From Bradyrhizobium sp. 170 (lineage in GTDB: Bacteria > Pseudomonadota > Alphaproteobacteria > Rhizobiales > Xanthobacteraceae), in contig NZ_CP064703.1 in NCBI RefSeq assembly GCF_023101085.1, positions 8,964,501 through 9,028,500 on the forward strand: 64,000 nt of DNA. The letters run 5' to 3'. Numbering within the stretch: position 1 is the first letter of the stretch; each line of letters starts with the position of its first letter. The translations under genes were made by a program, and so were the position numbers. Below the pieces are notes generated by a model. That model did no database searches. It saw nothing but the letters and a program-made list of their open reading frames with translations, and was not told where the DNA came from. Below are positions 18,841 through 27,712 of this stretch, piece after piece.

Positions 18841-21039
18841 GTGATTAGTCGATCAAGTTATTTCGGCTCGCGGGCGAAGCGGGCCATTAATGATGTTCTT
18901 GGTGGGAGCGCGGCGAGCGTCCTCGGCATTACATTCGGCCTGTCCTATGCGTTGCTGATCTTCGCGGGGCCGCTGTCGCCGTATTTGTCCTATGGTATCG
19001 CGGCAACCTTCATCAGCTCTGCCGTGATTGCGACCGTCATCGCGCTTGGCAGTTCCCTGTCATTTGCGGTCGCCGGCCCCGACAGTTCCACCGCGGCAGT
19101 GACTGGAATTCTGGCCGCATCGCTGGTCGAGCGCATCATCGCAGCCGATCCGTCGGCGCCGCTGCTCACGCCTGTCCTGATCACGCTCGGCCTCTCGACC
19201 ATCGTCACCGGCACGGTGCTGTGCGGCCTCGGCCTGACCCGGATGGGCCGCGCCATCCGCTACGTCCCCTACCCCGTCGTCGGCGGTTTCCTGGGCGCGA
19301 CCGGGCTTCTGATCGTGTTGGGCGCGATCCGCGTGATCACCGATCATCCGGCACAATTCAGCTCGCTACCTCAGTTCGCCAATACCGTCACAATATCGGA
19401 ACTGGCCGCAGCCTGCGCGATGGCGCTGGTGCTGTATTTGACCTGGCACCGTTCGCGCGGCCCGTTCGGCCTGCCGATCATCCTGATCGGCGGCGTGATC
19501 GTGGCGCATCTGGCCTTCTGGATCATCGGCATCTCGCCGGAACAGGCCCGCGCGACCGGCTGGACCTTCGGGCCTCCGCCGCCGTCGGCGTTCATGCTGC
19601 CTTGGCATGCGGATGCGCTTGCCCACTATCCCTGGACCGCGGTGCCGGACCTGCTCGGCAATCTGATTGCAGTGGTCTTCGTTACAGCGGCCAGTACGCT
19701 GTTCAACACCACCGGCGTCGAGATCGCGGCGCATCGCGAAGCCAATCTGGAACGCGAACTCAACGTCACCGGCTTTGCCAATATCCTGGCCGGGGCGCTG
19801 GCCGGCTATGCCGGCTGCATTTCGGTAAGCCGCACCATCCTGAATTTCAGCAGCGGCGGCAGGGGCCGGCTGTCCGGCCTGACGGCCGCGGCCCTCTCGC
19901 TGCTGATGCTGGCGATTGCGCCCGAGCTGCTCGGCTACATGCCAAAATTCGTGCTTGGCGGGCTCCTGCTCTATCTGGGCGCGGACCAACTGCACAAATG
20001 GATTATCGAGTCGCGCAAGCGCCTGACCAGGACCGAATATGCGTCGCTGCTGGTGATCATCGTGATCGTCGTTCAATGGGGCTTCGTGCCGGGCATCCTG
20101 ATCGGGATCATCTTCGGCTGCGCGACCTTTGCGCTCAGCGCGGCGCGGATCGCGGCGATCAAATTCAGCTTTGACGGATCGGAGTATCGCAGCTCGCTGG
20201 ACCGCTCGCGCAACGACCAGAAAGTGTTGCTGGCCCATGGCGGCAAGATCCAGGGGCTGAACCTGCAGAGCTATCTATTCTTCGGCTCCGCCAACCGACT
20301 CTACCAGCACGTCAAGGCGCTGCTGCGGGATCAGCCGGAATGCCGTTATCTGCTGTTCGACTTCAAGCTCGTCACCGGCATCGATTCGTCGGCGGCGTAC
20401 AGCTTTGCCCAGATCAAGCGCAGCGCGCACGATCTCGGCGTCCATCTGGTGTTGGTGCATCTGTCCGCCACCGCCGATAAAGTGCTGCGCTCGAGCGACT
20501 TCGTCACGGACGGTGTCACCACGATCGACGAACTCGACCATGCGCTGGAATGGTGTGAGAACGAGATCATCATGCAGCATCAGGGGCTCGCGCAGGAAGC
20601 GGCCAGTCTGCGCGAATGGTTCACCCAGATCCTCGACAGCGAGGACGACGCGGATGAGCTGATCCGCCGCTGCCAGCGCATCGAAGTCGAGGCTGCCGAC
20701 ATCATCGTGCGCGCCGGCGATGCCGCCGATTCCATGCATTTCATTCTCGACGGACGCGTCGGCATCATGGTGCCGGCCGGCGATGGCCGCACCACGCGGG
20801 TGCGCAGCCTCGGCCGCTACACCACGATCGGCGAGATGGGCCTCGTCTCGCACGCGCCGCGCAGCGCGACGATCCAGGCCGAGGTCGCCAGCGTGCTCTA
20901 TGTGTTGAACACGCATCAATTCGAGGCAATCAAGACCGATGTCCCCGAGTTGGGCCAAAAGCTCCTGACTTACTTTGTCTCCGTGATGGCGGAGCGGCTC
21001 TCCTTCGCGAACCGCACCATCGCGGTGCTGCGAAGGTAG
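18841..21039 (+). CDS. SulP anion transporter fused to STAS and cyclic-nucleotide-binding domains
   Basis: The 732-aa protein has three parts. Residues 1-420 form a SulP/SLC26 transporter with 10-12 helices (AGPDSSTAAVTGILAASLVE is the conserved substrate-site region). Residues 460-575 form a STAS domain (LLFDFKLVTGIDSSAAYSFAQ). Residues 605-725 form a cNMP-binding beta barrel, with the phosphate-binding cassette GEMGLVSHAPRSATIQAE retaining the Glu and Arg needed to bind a cyclic nucleotide. It probably carries sulfate, bicarbonate or another anion, with gating by cAMP or a similar ligand. The start is GTG. No sulfate-assimilation gene is adjacent. Confidence 0.9.
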   Translation: MISRSSYFGSRAKRAINDVLGGSAASVLGITFGLSYALLIFAGPLSPYLSYGIAATFISSAVIATVIALGSSLSFAVAGPDSSTAAVTGILAASLVERIIAADPSAPLLTPVLITLGLSTIVTGTVLCGLGLTRMGRAIRYVPYPVVGGFLGATGLLIVLGAIRVITDHPAQFSSLPQFANTVTISELAAACAMALVLYLTWHRSRGPFGLPIILIGGVIVAHLAFWIIGISPEQARATGWTFGPPPPSAFMLPWHADALAHYPWTAVPDLLGNLIAVVFVTAASTLFNTTGVEIAAHREANLERELNVTGFANILAGALAGYAGCISVSRTILNFSSGGRGRLSGLTAAALSLLMLAIAPELLGYMPKFVLGGLLLYLGADQLHKWIIESRKRLTRTEYASLLVIIVIVVQWGFVPGILIGIIFGCATFALSAARIAAIKFSFDGSEYRSSLDRSRNDQKVLLAHGGKIQGLNLQSYLFFGSANRLYQHVKALLRDQPECRYLLFDFKLVTGIDSSAAYSFAQIKRSAHDLGVHLVLVHLSATADKVLRSSDFVTDGVTTIDELDHALEWCENEIIMQHQGLAQEAASLREWFTQILDSEDDADELIRRCQRIEVEAADIIVRAGDAADSMHFILDGRVGIMVPAGDGRTTRVRSLGRYTTIGEMGLVSHAPRSATIQAEVASVLYVLNTHQFEAIKTDVPELGQKLLTYFVSVMAERLSFANRTIAVLRR

Positions 21040-21042
21040 AGT

Positions 21043-21123
21043 GTAGGGCGGGCAAAGCGCAGCGTGCCCACCACGTCTGGTACGGACGAAGGCGGTGGGC
21101 ACGCTTCGCTTTGCCCACCCTAC
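21043..21123. repeat. Inverted repeat (GTAGGGYGGGCAAAGCG family)
   Basis: The left arm GTAGGGCGGGCAAAGCGCAG pairs with a right arm ending GCTTTGCCCACCCTAC. The element sits between the convergent SulP and dehydrogenase genes. A second copy is at 31658-31747. It is probably a dispersed repeat able to act as a bidirectional terminator. Confidence 0.8.
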
Positions 21124-21151
21124 GAGACTCCATCCGGGCTACGGGTGAAAG

Positions 21152-22645
21152 CTACACCCCCGCCATCATCACGTATTTGATCTCGACATATTCCTCCATG
21201 CCGTGATGCGAGCCTTCGCGGCCAAGGCCCGACTCCTTCACGCCGCCGAACGGTGCCACTTCCGTCGTGATCAGCCCGGTGTTGACGCCCACCATGCCGG
21301 ACTCCAGCGCTTCGGCAACGCGCCAGACGCGGCCGAGATCGCGGGAATAGAAGTAGGAGGCGAGCCCGAACGGCGAGTTGTTGCACATCGCGATCACTTC
21401 GGCCTCGTCCTTAAAGCGGAACACCGGCGCCAGCGGACCGAACGTTTCTTCATGCGCGACCAGCGCGTCCGGCTTCACGTTCGAAAGCACCGTCGGCTCG
21501 AAGAAGCTGCCGCCGAGCGCGTGGCGCTTGCCGCCGGTGACGATTTTCGCGCCGCCCTTGACCGCGTCCGCAATGTGCTTCTCGACCTTGTCGATCGCTT
21601 CCATGTTGATCAGGGGGCCCTGCACCACGCCCGCTTCAGTGCCGTCGCCGATCTTCATTGCCGCGACCTTCTTCGAGAGTTTTTCGACGAACTGGTCGTA
21701 GATCTTGTCCTGGGCGTAGAGACGGTTGGCGCAGACACAGGTCTGGCCCATGTTGCGGTACTTCGAGACGATGGCGCCTTCGACCGCCGCATCGATATCG
21801 GCGTCGTCGAACACCACGAACGGCGCGTTGCCGCCGAGCTCGAGGCCGAGCTTTTTCACGCCGACGGCGGCCTGCTGATACAGGATCTTGCCGACCTCGG
21901 TTGAGCCGGTGAAGCCTATGAAGCGCACCGCGGGATGTTCGCACAAGACCTTGCCGATCGCCGACGAGTTGCCGGTGAGAATGTTGAACACGCCCTTCGG
22001 CACGCCGGCTTTTTCGGCGAGCGCGACCAGCGCCAGCGCGGTCAGCGGCGTTTCATTGGCGGGCTTGAGGACCACCGTGCAGCCGGCCGCGAGCGCCGGC
22101 GATACTTTGCGGGTGATCATCGAGCAGGGGAAATTCCACGGCGTGATGGCGCCGCAGACGCCGATCGGCTGCTTGATCGCAAGCAGGCGCGCATCCGGCC
22201 GCTGCGTCGGAATGGTTTCGCCGTAGACGCGGCGGGCTTCCTCGGCGAAAAATTCGACATAGGCGCCGCCGATATCGACTTCACCGAGCGCTTCGGCCAG
22301 CGGCTTGCCCTGCTCTGACGTCAGGATCAGCGCGAGGTCCTCGCGGTTGGCGATGATCAGGTCGAACCACTTACGCAGGATGTTGGAGCGCTGTTTGGCG
22401 GTGAGCTTGGCCCAGGCCGGGAAGGCGCGTTCGGCGGCTTCGACGGCTTGCGTGGCTTCGGCCGTGCTCATGGCCGGCACTTTTGCGAGCTCCACGCCAT
22501 TGACCGGATTGGTGACCGGACGCGACGGCGTGCCGACCCAGGCGCCGTCGATGTAGCAGCGGTCGCGCAGCAGCGAGGGATCCTTGAGGCGATCGTGCAG
22601 CGAGGGGGTGGAAGCTTGGGCGCGAGCGGCGACGGGCGGGTTCAT
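21152..22645 (-). CDS. gabD: NAD(P)-dependent succinate-semialdehyde dehydrogenase-type aldehyde dehydrogenase
   Basis: This 497-aa aldehyde dehydrogenase most resembles GabD, which oxidises succinate semialdehyde to succinate in GABA breakdown. The cofactor and active-site motifs are intact: ITPWNFPCSMITRKVSPALAAGC, the catalytic Glu in LELGGNAPFVVFDDAD, and the nucleophile in MGQTCVCANR. The first residues (CYIDGAWVG) and EETFGPLAPVFRF are typical of the SSADH group. The start at MNPPVAARA is supported by GAGGAG 7 bp upstream. There is no gabT next to it, so glutarate-semialdehyde activity (as in DavD) is an alternative. Confidence 0.9.
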   Translation of the reverse strand: MNPPVAARAQASTPSLHDRLKDPSLLRDRCYIDGAWVGTPSRPVTNPVNGVELAKVPAMSTAEATQAVEAAERAFPAWAKLTAKQRSNILRKWFDLIIANREDLALILTSEQGKPLAEALGEVDIGGAYVEFFAEEARRVYGETIPTQRPDARLLAIKQPIGVCGAITPWNFPCSMITRKVSPALAAGCTVVLKPANETPLTALALVALAEKAGVPKGVFNILTGNSSAIGKVLCEHPAVRFIGFTGSTEVGKILYQQAAVGVKKLGLELGGNAPFVVFDDADIDAAVEGAIVSKYRNMGQTCVCANRLYAQDKIYDQFVEKLSKKVAAMKIGDGTEAGVVQGPLINMEAIDKVEKHIADAVKGGAKIVTGGKRHALGGSFFEPTVLSNVKPDALVAHEETFGPLAPVFRFKDEAEVIAMCNNSPFGLASYFYSRDLGRVWRVAEALESGMVGVNTGLITTEVAPFGGVKESGLGREGSHHGMEEYVEIKYVMMAGV

Positions 22646-22748
22646 GGCGTACTCCTCGGATTTTCTTGGGATATTGGTCCGAGTATAGGCCTGTATCGGC
22701 AGCAATGCACCGCCCGCTGAGGCAACCCTGCGTCAACCAATTTTGAGG

Positions 22749-23069
22749 TCAGGCCGCGCCGCTCATATAGGTTTCGCGGCGGCCGATCATGCGTTGCGCG
22801 GCGGCCTTGGCGTCGGCCTTCGAGGAGGTCGCGCACGTCCGGTATTCGAGGTCGGGCAGCTTGGCGGGCTCGCGGCGGCCGAACCAGGATTTGGAACCGA
22901 TCGGCAAAAGCGCCAAAGCCTGGGCGACGTTATCGACCGCCTCGAACGAGTGCAGCGCGCCGGTGCCGGCGTAGCGGACCTCGTAAATACCGGGCGAGAT
23001 CGGGGCCTCGATATTTTCGCCACGCCCGGGACGGGGATAGCGCTTCCATTCACTCCAGGTCGAAATCAT
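22749..23069 (-). CDS. Small hypothetical protein
   Basis: I do not recognise this 106-aa protein. It starts MISTWSEWKRYP and has a compact mixed fold with ISPGIYEVRYAGTGALHSFEAVDNVAQALALL, then a polar basic tail containing KADAKAAAQRMIGRRETY. It has no signal peptide, membrane segment or cysteine motif. The phrase PGIYEVRY is reminiscent of GIY-YIG-like small folds, but the catalytic pattern is missing, so I make no functional claim. The ATG at 23067-23069 follows AAGGTG. It sits upstream of gabD on the same strand with a 103-bp gap. Confidence 0.65.
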   Translation of the reverse strand: MISTWSEWKRYPRPGRGENIEAPISPGIYEVRYAGTGALHSFEAVDNVAQALALLPIGSKSWFGRREPAKLPDLEYRTCATSSKADAKAAAQRMIGRRETYMSGAA

Positions 23070-23423
23070 TGCGCACCTTCGCGACAGGCGGAAATTAAGA
23101 CATTTTTCGTCAATTGAGCCAGCCAACGAGCAACGTTTGTGCTGGAATCTGAATGCTTTACTGCAAAAAATCGGCGACGGGAATCATGGCGAAATCACGT
23201 TATCGTGGATGGTTAAGCCGGTCACCGACCGAGCGGATCGTCCACCGCGGATTGTGGCGAGGTGTTGCAGTTTGGTGCCGCCCATACCGCGCCACCGCTG
23301 CCCACGCGGCTCGCCCATCACGACATCGCGACATCGGCGGTGCCCATCCGCGGCCGCTTGCGGGATCGCACGGCCGGGAGGAAGATCGCGCCACTCCATA
23401 AAAATCATAGCGGGAGGCGACCC
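23070..23423. other. Intergenic region, no gene seen
   Basis: This 354-bp region separates two divergent genes. Only short ORFs with arginine-rich, unconserved translations are present, and they look like frame shadows. I see no clear hairpin or repeat. Promoters for both neighbours must lie here, but none could be assigned with confidence. Confidence 0.4.
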
Positions 23424-24611
23424 ATGCAAAGCAAAGCCCAGATCGATCAGATTCTGCGTCAGAAATGCGAGGCCAAGGAGATTCCCGGCGTGGTCGCGAT
23501 GGCGGCGACCGGCAGCGAGGTGATTTATCAAGGCGCGTTCGGCAAACGCGACCTCGGCAAGGACGATCCGATGACCGCCGACAGCGTGTTCTGGATCGCC
23601 TCCATGACCAAGGCCATCACGAGCGCGGCGGGCATGCAGCTCGTCGAACAAGGCAAGCTCTCGCTCGACGAGCCGATCGGCAAACTGCTGCCCGATCTCG
23701 CCAACCCGCAGGTGCTGGAAGGTTTTGACGCCCGCGGCGAGCCAAAACTGCGTCCCGCCACGAAGCCGATCACGCTGCGTCACCTCATGACCCACACTGC
23801 GGGCTTCTGCTACGACGTGTGGAACGGCGACATGGGGAAATACCAGGAGAAGACCGGAACCCCGAACATCTTCAGCTGCCAGAACGCCGCGCTGAAGGGG
23901 CCGATCATGTCCGAGCCCGGCACGCGCTGGGAATATGGCATCAATATCGATTTCGTCGGCAAGGCGGTGGAAGCCGCGAGCGGCAAGCGGCTCGACGCTT
24001 ACCTGCGCGACCATATGTTCGCGCCACTCGGCATGAACGACATCGGCTTCAAGATCACGGACTCCCAGCGCCAGCGGCTGGTCGGCATGCATGCGCGCGG
24101 CGAGGATGGCGCGCTGGCGCCGATCCCGTTCGAGCTGGAACAGAATCCGGAGTTCCACATGGGTGGCGGCGGCCTCTACGGCACGGCAGCCGACTACATC
24201 AAGTTCACCCAGATGATCCTCAACAAGGGCCGCGGCAACGGCAACCAGTTGCTGAAGCCCGAGACCGTGGCGCTGATGGGCCAGAACCACATCGGCGATC
24301 TCACCATCGGCAAGATGCCCACGATGGCGCCCATGTACACCAACGATGTCGATCTCTATCCGGATATCGTGAAGAAGTGGGGCCTCTCGTTCCTGATCAC
24401 CACCGCCAAGACGGCTGAAGGCCGCAGCGCCGGCAGCCTCGCCTGGGCCGGTCTCGCCAACACCTATTTCTGGATCGACCCCGCGCGCAACGTCGCCGGC
24501 GTGATCCTGATGCAGCTGTTGCCGTTCGTCGATGGCAAGGCGCTGGAAGCCTTTGCGGGGTTTGAGCGCGGGGTTTATGCCGGGCTCGATGCCGGACAGA
24601 AGGCGGCGTAG
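23424..24611 (+). CDS. Serine hydrolase, beta-lactamase/EstB family
   Basis: This 395-aa cytosolic protein belongs to the class C beta-lactamase-like esterase group. The nucleophile motif SMTK lies in FWIASMTKAITSAAGMQLVEQGKL near residue 66; the YxN motif is YGIN in TRWEYGINIDFVGKA; the third motif region is HMGGGGLYGTAADYIKF. There is no signal peptide, unlike the other serine hydrolase at 12.5-14 kb. The ATG is chosen because GGGAGG lies about 6 bp upstream. It is likely an esterase or amidase of unknown substrate. The acyl-CoA ligase starts about 105 bp downstream on the same strand and may be co-transcribed. Confidence 0.88.
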   Translation: MQSKAQIDQILRQKCEAKEIPGVVAMAATGSEVIYQGAFGKRDLGKDDPMTADSVFWIASMTKAITSAAGMQLVEQGKLSLDEPIGKLLPDLANPQVLEGFDARGEPKLRPATKPITLRHLMTHTAGFCYDVWNGDMGKYQEKTGTPNIFSCQNAALKGPIMSEPGTRWEYGINIDFVGKAVEAASGKRLDAYLRDHMFAPLGMNDIGFKITDSQRQRLVGMHARGEDGALAPIPFELEQNPEFHMGGGGLYGTAADYIKFTQMILNKGRGNGNQLLKPETVALMGQNHIGDLTIGKMPTMAPMYTNDVDLYPDIVKKWGLSFLITTAKTAEGRSAGSLAWAGLANTYFWIDPARNVAGVILMQLLPFVDGKALEAFAGFERGVYAGLDAGQKAA

Positions 24612-24716
24612 TTTAACGCAGCATCTCCGTTCCCTCCTCCCTTGCGGGGGAGGGCGCGGCTGATACCTCGGTGCATTTCTTCTTTGATACTTGATCTTAT
24701 TTCTGGAGAACCCGTC

Positions 24717-26411
24717 TTGACCGACACCATCGACAGCTACGTCTGCGGCATTTCCGACGCGCCGCTGCTCGGCGACACCATCGGACGCTGCCTCGATCAG
24801 GCCGCCGCGCGCTGGGGCGAGCGCGAGGCGCTGGTTTCGCCAAGCCATGACGTGCGCTGGACCTGGAAAGAATTTGCCCAACGCGTCGACGCGCTGGCGG
24901 CGGGCTTTCTTGCGCTCGACCTCGAACGCGGCGCGCGGATCGGGGTGTGGTCGCTCAATCGCCCGGAATGGACGCTGACGCAATTCGCCGCTGCGAAAGC
25001 GGGACTCATTCTCGTCACCATCAATCCCGCCTACCGTTTGAGCGAACTCGAATTCGCGCTGGCAAAAGTCGGCTGCGCCGCGATCGTCACCGCGACCGCC
25101 TTCAAGACCTCCAACTATATGGAGATGCTGAACACGCTGCTGCCGGAGCTCGCGGCGTCGCAGCCGGGCGAATTGCAGGCGGCGCAGCTGCCGCAACTGC
25201 GCGCGGTGATCCAGATCGGCGGGCCCAAATGTCCGGGCACCATCGCCTTCGACGACGTGGCTAAAATGGGCGACGCACGGCACCGTGAACAGCTTGCCGA
25301 ACTCGCCAGGACGCTGCAGTTCGACGATGCGGTCAATATTCAATTCACCAGCGGCACCACGGGATCGCCGAAGGGCGTGACGCTGACGCATCACAACATC
25401 CTCAACAACGGCTATTTCGTCGGCCGCGCGATGCGGCTGACGGAACAGGACCGCATCTGCATTCCCGTGCCGCTCTATCACTGCTTTGGCATGGTGATGG
25501 GCAACCTCGCCTCCGTCACGCTCGGCGCGACGATGGTCTATCCCGGCGAAGGCTTTGATCCGCTGGCGACGCTGCAAACCATCGAGCGCGAAAAATGCAC
25601 CGCGCTCTACGGCGTGCCGACCATGTTCATCGCCGAACTCGATCATCCCGAGTTTGCGCGCTTCAACCTGAAATCGCTGCGCACCGGCATCATGGCGGGC
25701 GCGCCCTGCCCGATCGAGGTGATGAAGCGCGTCAACAACGAGATGAACATGGGCGAAGTCACCATCGCCTATGGCATGACCGAAACCTCGCCGGTGAGTT
25801 TCCAGAGTTCGACCGACGATCCGCTGGAACGACGCGTCTCGACCGTCGGGCGCATCCATCCGCATGTCGAGGTCAAGGTCGTCGATCTCGAGGGGCGCGT
25901 GGTGCCGCGCGGCGAACGCGGCGAACTCTGCACCCGCGGCTACAGCGTGATGCTGGGCTATTGGGACGAATCTGAAAAGACCGCCGACGTGCTCGACGCG
26001 CAGGGGTGGATGCACACCGGCGACATCGCGATCATCGATGCCGAGGGCTATTGCAACATCGTCGGCCGCATCAAGGACATGGTGATCCGCGGCGGCGAAA
26101 ACCTCTATCCCAGAGAGATCGAGGAATTCCTCTATCGCCATCCCAAAATCCAGGACGTGCAGATCTTTGGCGTCGCCGACGATCGCTACGGCGAAGAACT
26201 CTGCGCCTGGATCCGCACCCGGCCCGGCGAAACGCTCACCGCCGACGACGTCCGCGCCTTCTGCCAAGGCCAGATCGCCCACAACAAGATCCCGCGCTAC
26301 GTCGAATTCGTCGATGAGTTTCCGATGACGGTGACGGGAAAGATCCAGAAGTTCCTGATGCGGGAAGCGGTGGAAGCGAAGCTGGGATTGAAGGCGGCGA
26401 AGACGGCGTGA
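24717..26411 (+). CDS. AMP-dependent fatty-acyl-CoA synthetase/ligase
   Basis: This 564-aa adenylate-forming enzyme activates a carboxylic acid, probably fatty, to its acyl-CoA. The AMP-binding P-loop is [19 protein letters not shown] (near residue 205). The adenylate motif [11 protein letters not shown] lies near 350, and the hinge and C-terminal lysine region are in [42 protein letters not shown] and [18 protein letters not shown] at 24717 is chosen as start: GGAG lies about 9 bp upstream and the family N-terminus ([22 protein letters not shown]) begins there; an upstream in-frame ATG adds an unconserved segment. It resembles medium/long-chain FadD-like enzymes (AMP-binding protein FadD35 group), but chain length is not predictable. 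Confidence 0.92.
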   Translation: MTDTIDSYVCGISDAPLLGDTIGRCLDQAAARWGEREALVSPSHDVRWTWKEFAQRVDALAAGFLALDLERGARIGVWSLNRPEWTLTQFAAAKAGLILVTINPAYRLSELEFALAKVGCAAIVTATAFKTSNYMEMLNTLLPELAASQPGELQAAQLPQLRAVIQIGGPKCPGTIAFDDVAKMGDARHREQLAELARTLQFDDAVNIQFTSGTTGSPKGVTLTHHNILNNGYFVGRAMRLTEQDRICIPVPLYHCFGMVMGNLASVTLGATMVYPGEGFDPLATLQTIEREKCTALYGVPTMFIAELDHPEFARFNLKSLRTGIMAGAPCPIEVMKRVNNEMNMGEVTIAYGMTETSPVSFQSSTDDPLERRVSTVGRIHPHVEVKVVDLEGRVVPRGERGELCTRGYSVMLGYWDESEKTADVLDAQGWMHTGDIAIIDAEGYCNIVGRIKDMVIRGGENLYPREIEEFLYRHPKIQDVQIFGVADDRYGEELCAWIRTRPGETLTADDVRAFCQGQIAHNKIPRYVEFVDEFPMTVTGKIQKFLMREAVEAKLGLKAAKTA

Positions 26412-26415
26412 GGCC

Positions 26416-26555
26416 TCTTCTCCCTCGCCCCGCTCTTCGCGGGGAGAGGGTCGGGGTGAGGGGGCTCCCTCCGCAAATTCGAACGATGAGAGTACGCGGA
26501 GACTCCCCCTCACCCGGCGCTTCGCGCCGACCTCTCCCCGCAAGCGGGGCGAGGT
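26416..26555. repeat. Inverted repeat between convergent genes (CTCTCCCC family)
   Basis: Two blocks, each itself hairpin-forming (CCCCGC...GCGGGG), are arranged as an inverted pair between the convergent acyl-CoA ligase and PfkB kinase genes. Partial copies of the same C/G-rich repeat are seen near 14-40 and 24627-24655. It probably works as a bidirectional transcription terminator. Confidence 0.75.
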
Positions 26556-26562
26556 TAGCAAC

Positions 26563-27564
26563 TCACACCGGCAGCCCGTTCTGCCCCGCCAGCTCCTTCA
26601 GCGACACCTGCGGCCTTGCGCCGATGTGCTGGATCACCTCCGCCGCCGCCAGCGCCCCTAAGCGTCCGGCATTTTCATAACCGGCATTGCGGACGAGGCC
26701 GAACAGGAAGCCGGCGGCGAACAGGTCGCCGGCGCCGGTGGTGTCGACGAGTTTTTCGATCGGGAACGCGGGGACCGCGGTGATGCCGTCGGATGAGGCC
26801 ACCACGCAGCCCTTTTCGCTGCGGGTGACGACGGCGAGCCTGGTATCCGCGCACAATTGCTTCAGCGCGCCCTCGAAATCCGAGGTCTGGTACAGCGAAT
26901 GCAGTTCGGCCTCGTTGGCGAACACGAGATCGACGGTGCCCTTGCGCATCAGATCGAGGAACTCGTCACGGTAACGATCGACGCAGAAGGAATCCGACAG
27001 CGTCAGCGCCACCTGGCGGCCGGCGCCGTGGGCGATGCCTGCGGCCTTGACGAAGGCTTCCTTGGCATTCGCCGGATCCCAGAGATAGCCTTCGAGATAG
27101 ACGATGCGTGACGCCGCGATCTGCGCTTCATCGATGTCCGATGGATTGAGATCCTGCGCGGCGCCGAGATAGGTGTTCATGGTGCGCTCGCCGTCCGGCG
27201 TCACCAGGATGTAGGAGCAGCCGGTGGCGGGGCCGCTTTCCGCCGCCTTCGTCTCGAAGGCTGCGCCGGCGGCGCGGATGTCATGGGTGTAGAGAGAGCC
27301 GATCTGGTCGTTCTTGACCTTGCCGATGAAGGCCGCGCGGGCGCCGAAGCTGGCAAGGCCGACGATGGTGTTGGCCCCGGAGCCGCCGCTCATCTCGGTC
27401 GCCGGGCCCATCTCCTTGTAGATCGCGGCCGCTCTGGCCTCGTCGATCAGCGCCATGCCGCCCTTGGTCATGCCGTGGCGGGCGAGAAAACCCTCGTCGG
27501 TCTGCACCAGCACGTCGAAAATCGCATTGCCGATCCCGAGAACGTCGTATTTTGCGTCAGTCAT
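26563..27564 (-). CDS. PfkB family sugar/nucleoside kinase, probable adenosine kinase
   Basis: This 333-aa ribokinase-fold enzyme is annotated in relatives as adenosine kinase, phosphorylating adenosine to AMP. The N-terminal region has the substrate segment GGSGANTIVGLASFGARAAFIGKVKNDQIG, and the C-terminal PfkB signature DTTGAGDLFAAGFLFGLV carries the catalytic Asp and anion hole. MTDAKYDVLGIGNAIFDVLV is the usual start of this alphaproteobacterial group. The family also includes sugar kinases, so adenosine as substrate is likely but not proven by sequence. It is monocistronic and divergent from murJ. Confidence 0.87.
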   Translation of the reverse strand: MTDAKYDVLGIGNAIFDVLVQTDEGFLARHGMTKGGMALIDEARAAAIYKEMGPATEMSGGSGANTIVGLASFGARAAFIGKVKNDQIGSLYTHDIRAAGAAFETKAAESGPATGCSYILVTPDGERTMNTYLGAAQDLNPSDIDEAQIAASRIVYLEGYLWDPANAKEAFVKAAGIAHGAGRQVALTLSDSFCVDRYRDEFLDLMRKGTVDLVFANEAELHSLYQTSDFEGALKQLCADTRLAVVTRSEKGCVVASSDGITAVPAFPIEKLVDTTGAGDLFAAGFLFGLVRNAGYENAGRLGALAAAEVIQHIGARPQVSLKELAGQNGLPV

Positions 27565-27712
27565 CCATCCGTCCTGTTTACGGCTGTTTGCGCGAAGAAG
27601 CCGAGCGCGGCCAAGAAGGCTGCGGCCTACCAGATCGGCCCCGCGCCAGCAAGGCTGCCTACGGGATTAGCACTGCTGCCAGCAAGGCAATCGGCTGCTA
27701 TACAGCCCTCCA

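Noticed and set aside
23184..26561. A 1125-codon open frame on the minus strand
   Set aside because: It lies antisense to the serine hydrolase and the acyl-CoA ligase, both with clear family motifs. Its translation is rich in Arg/His/Asp with no domain; long antisense frames are normal in this high-GC codon usage.
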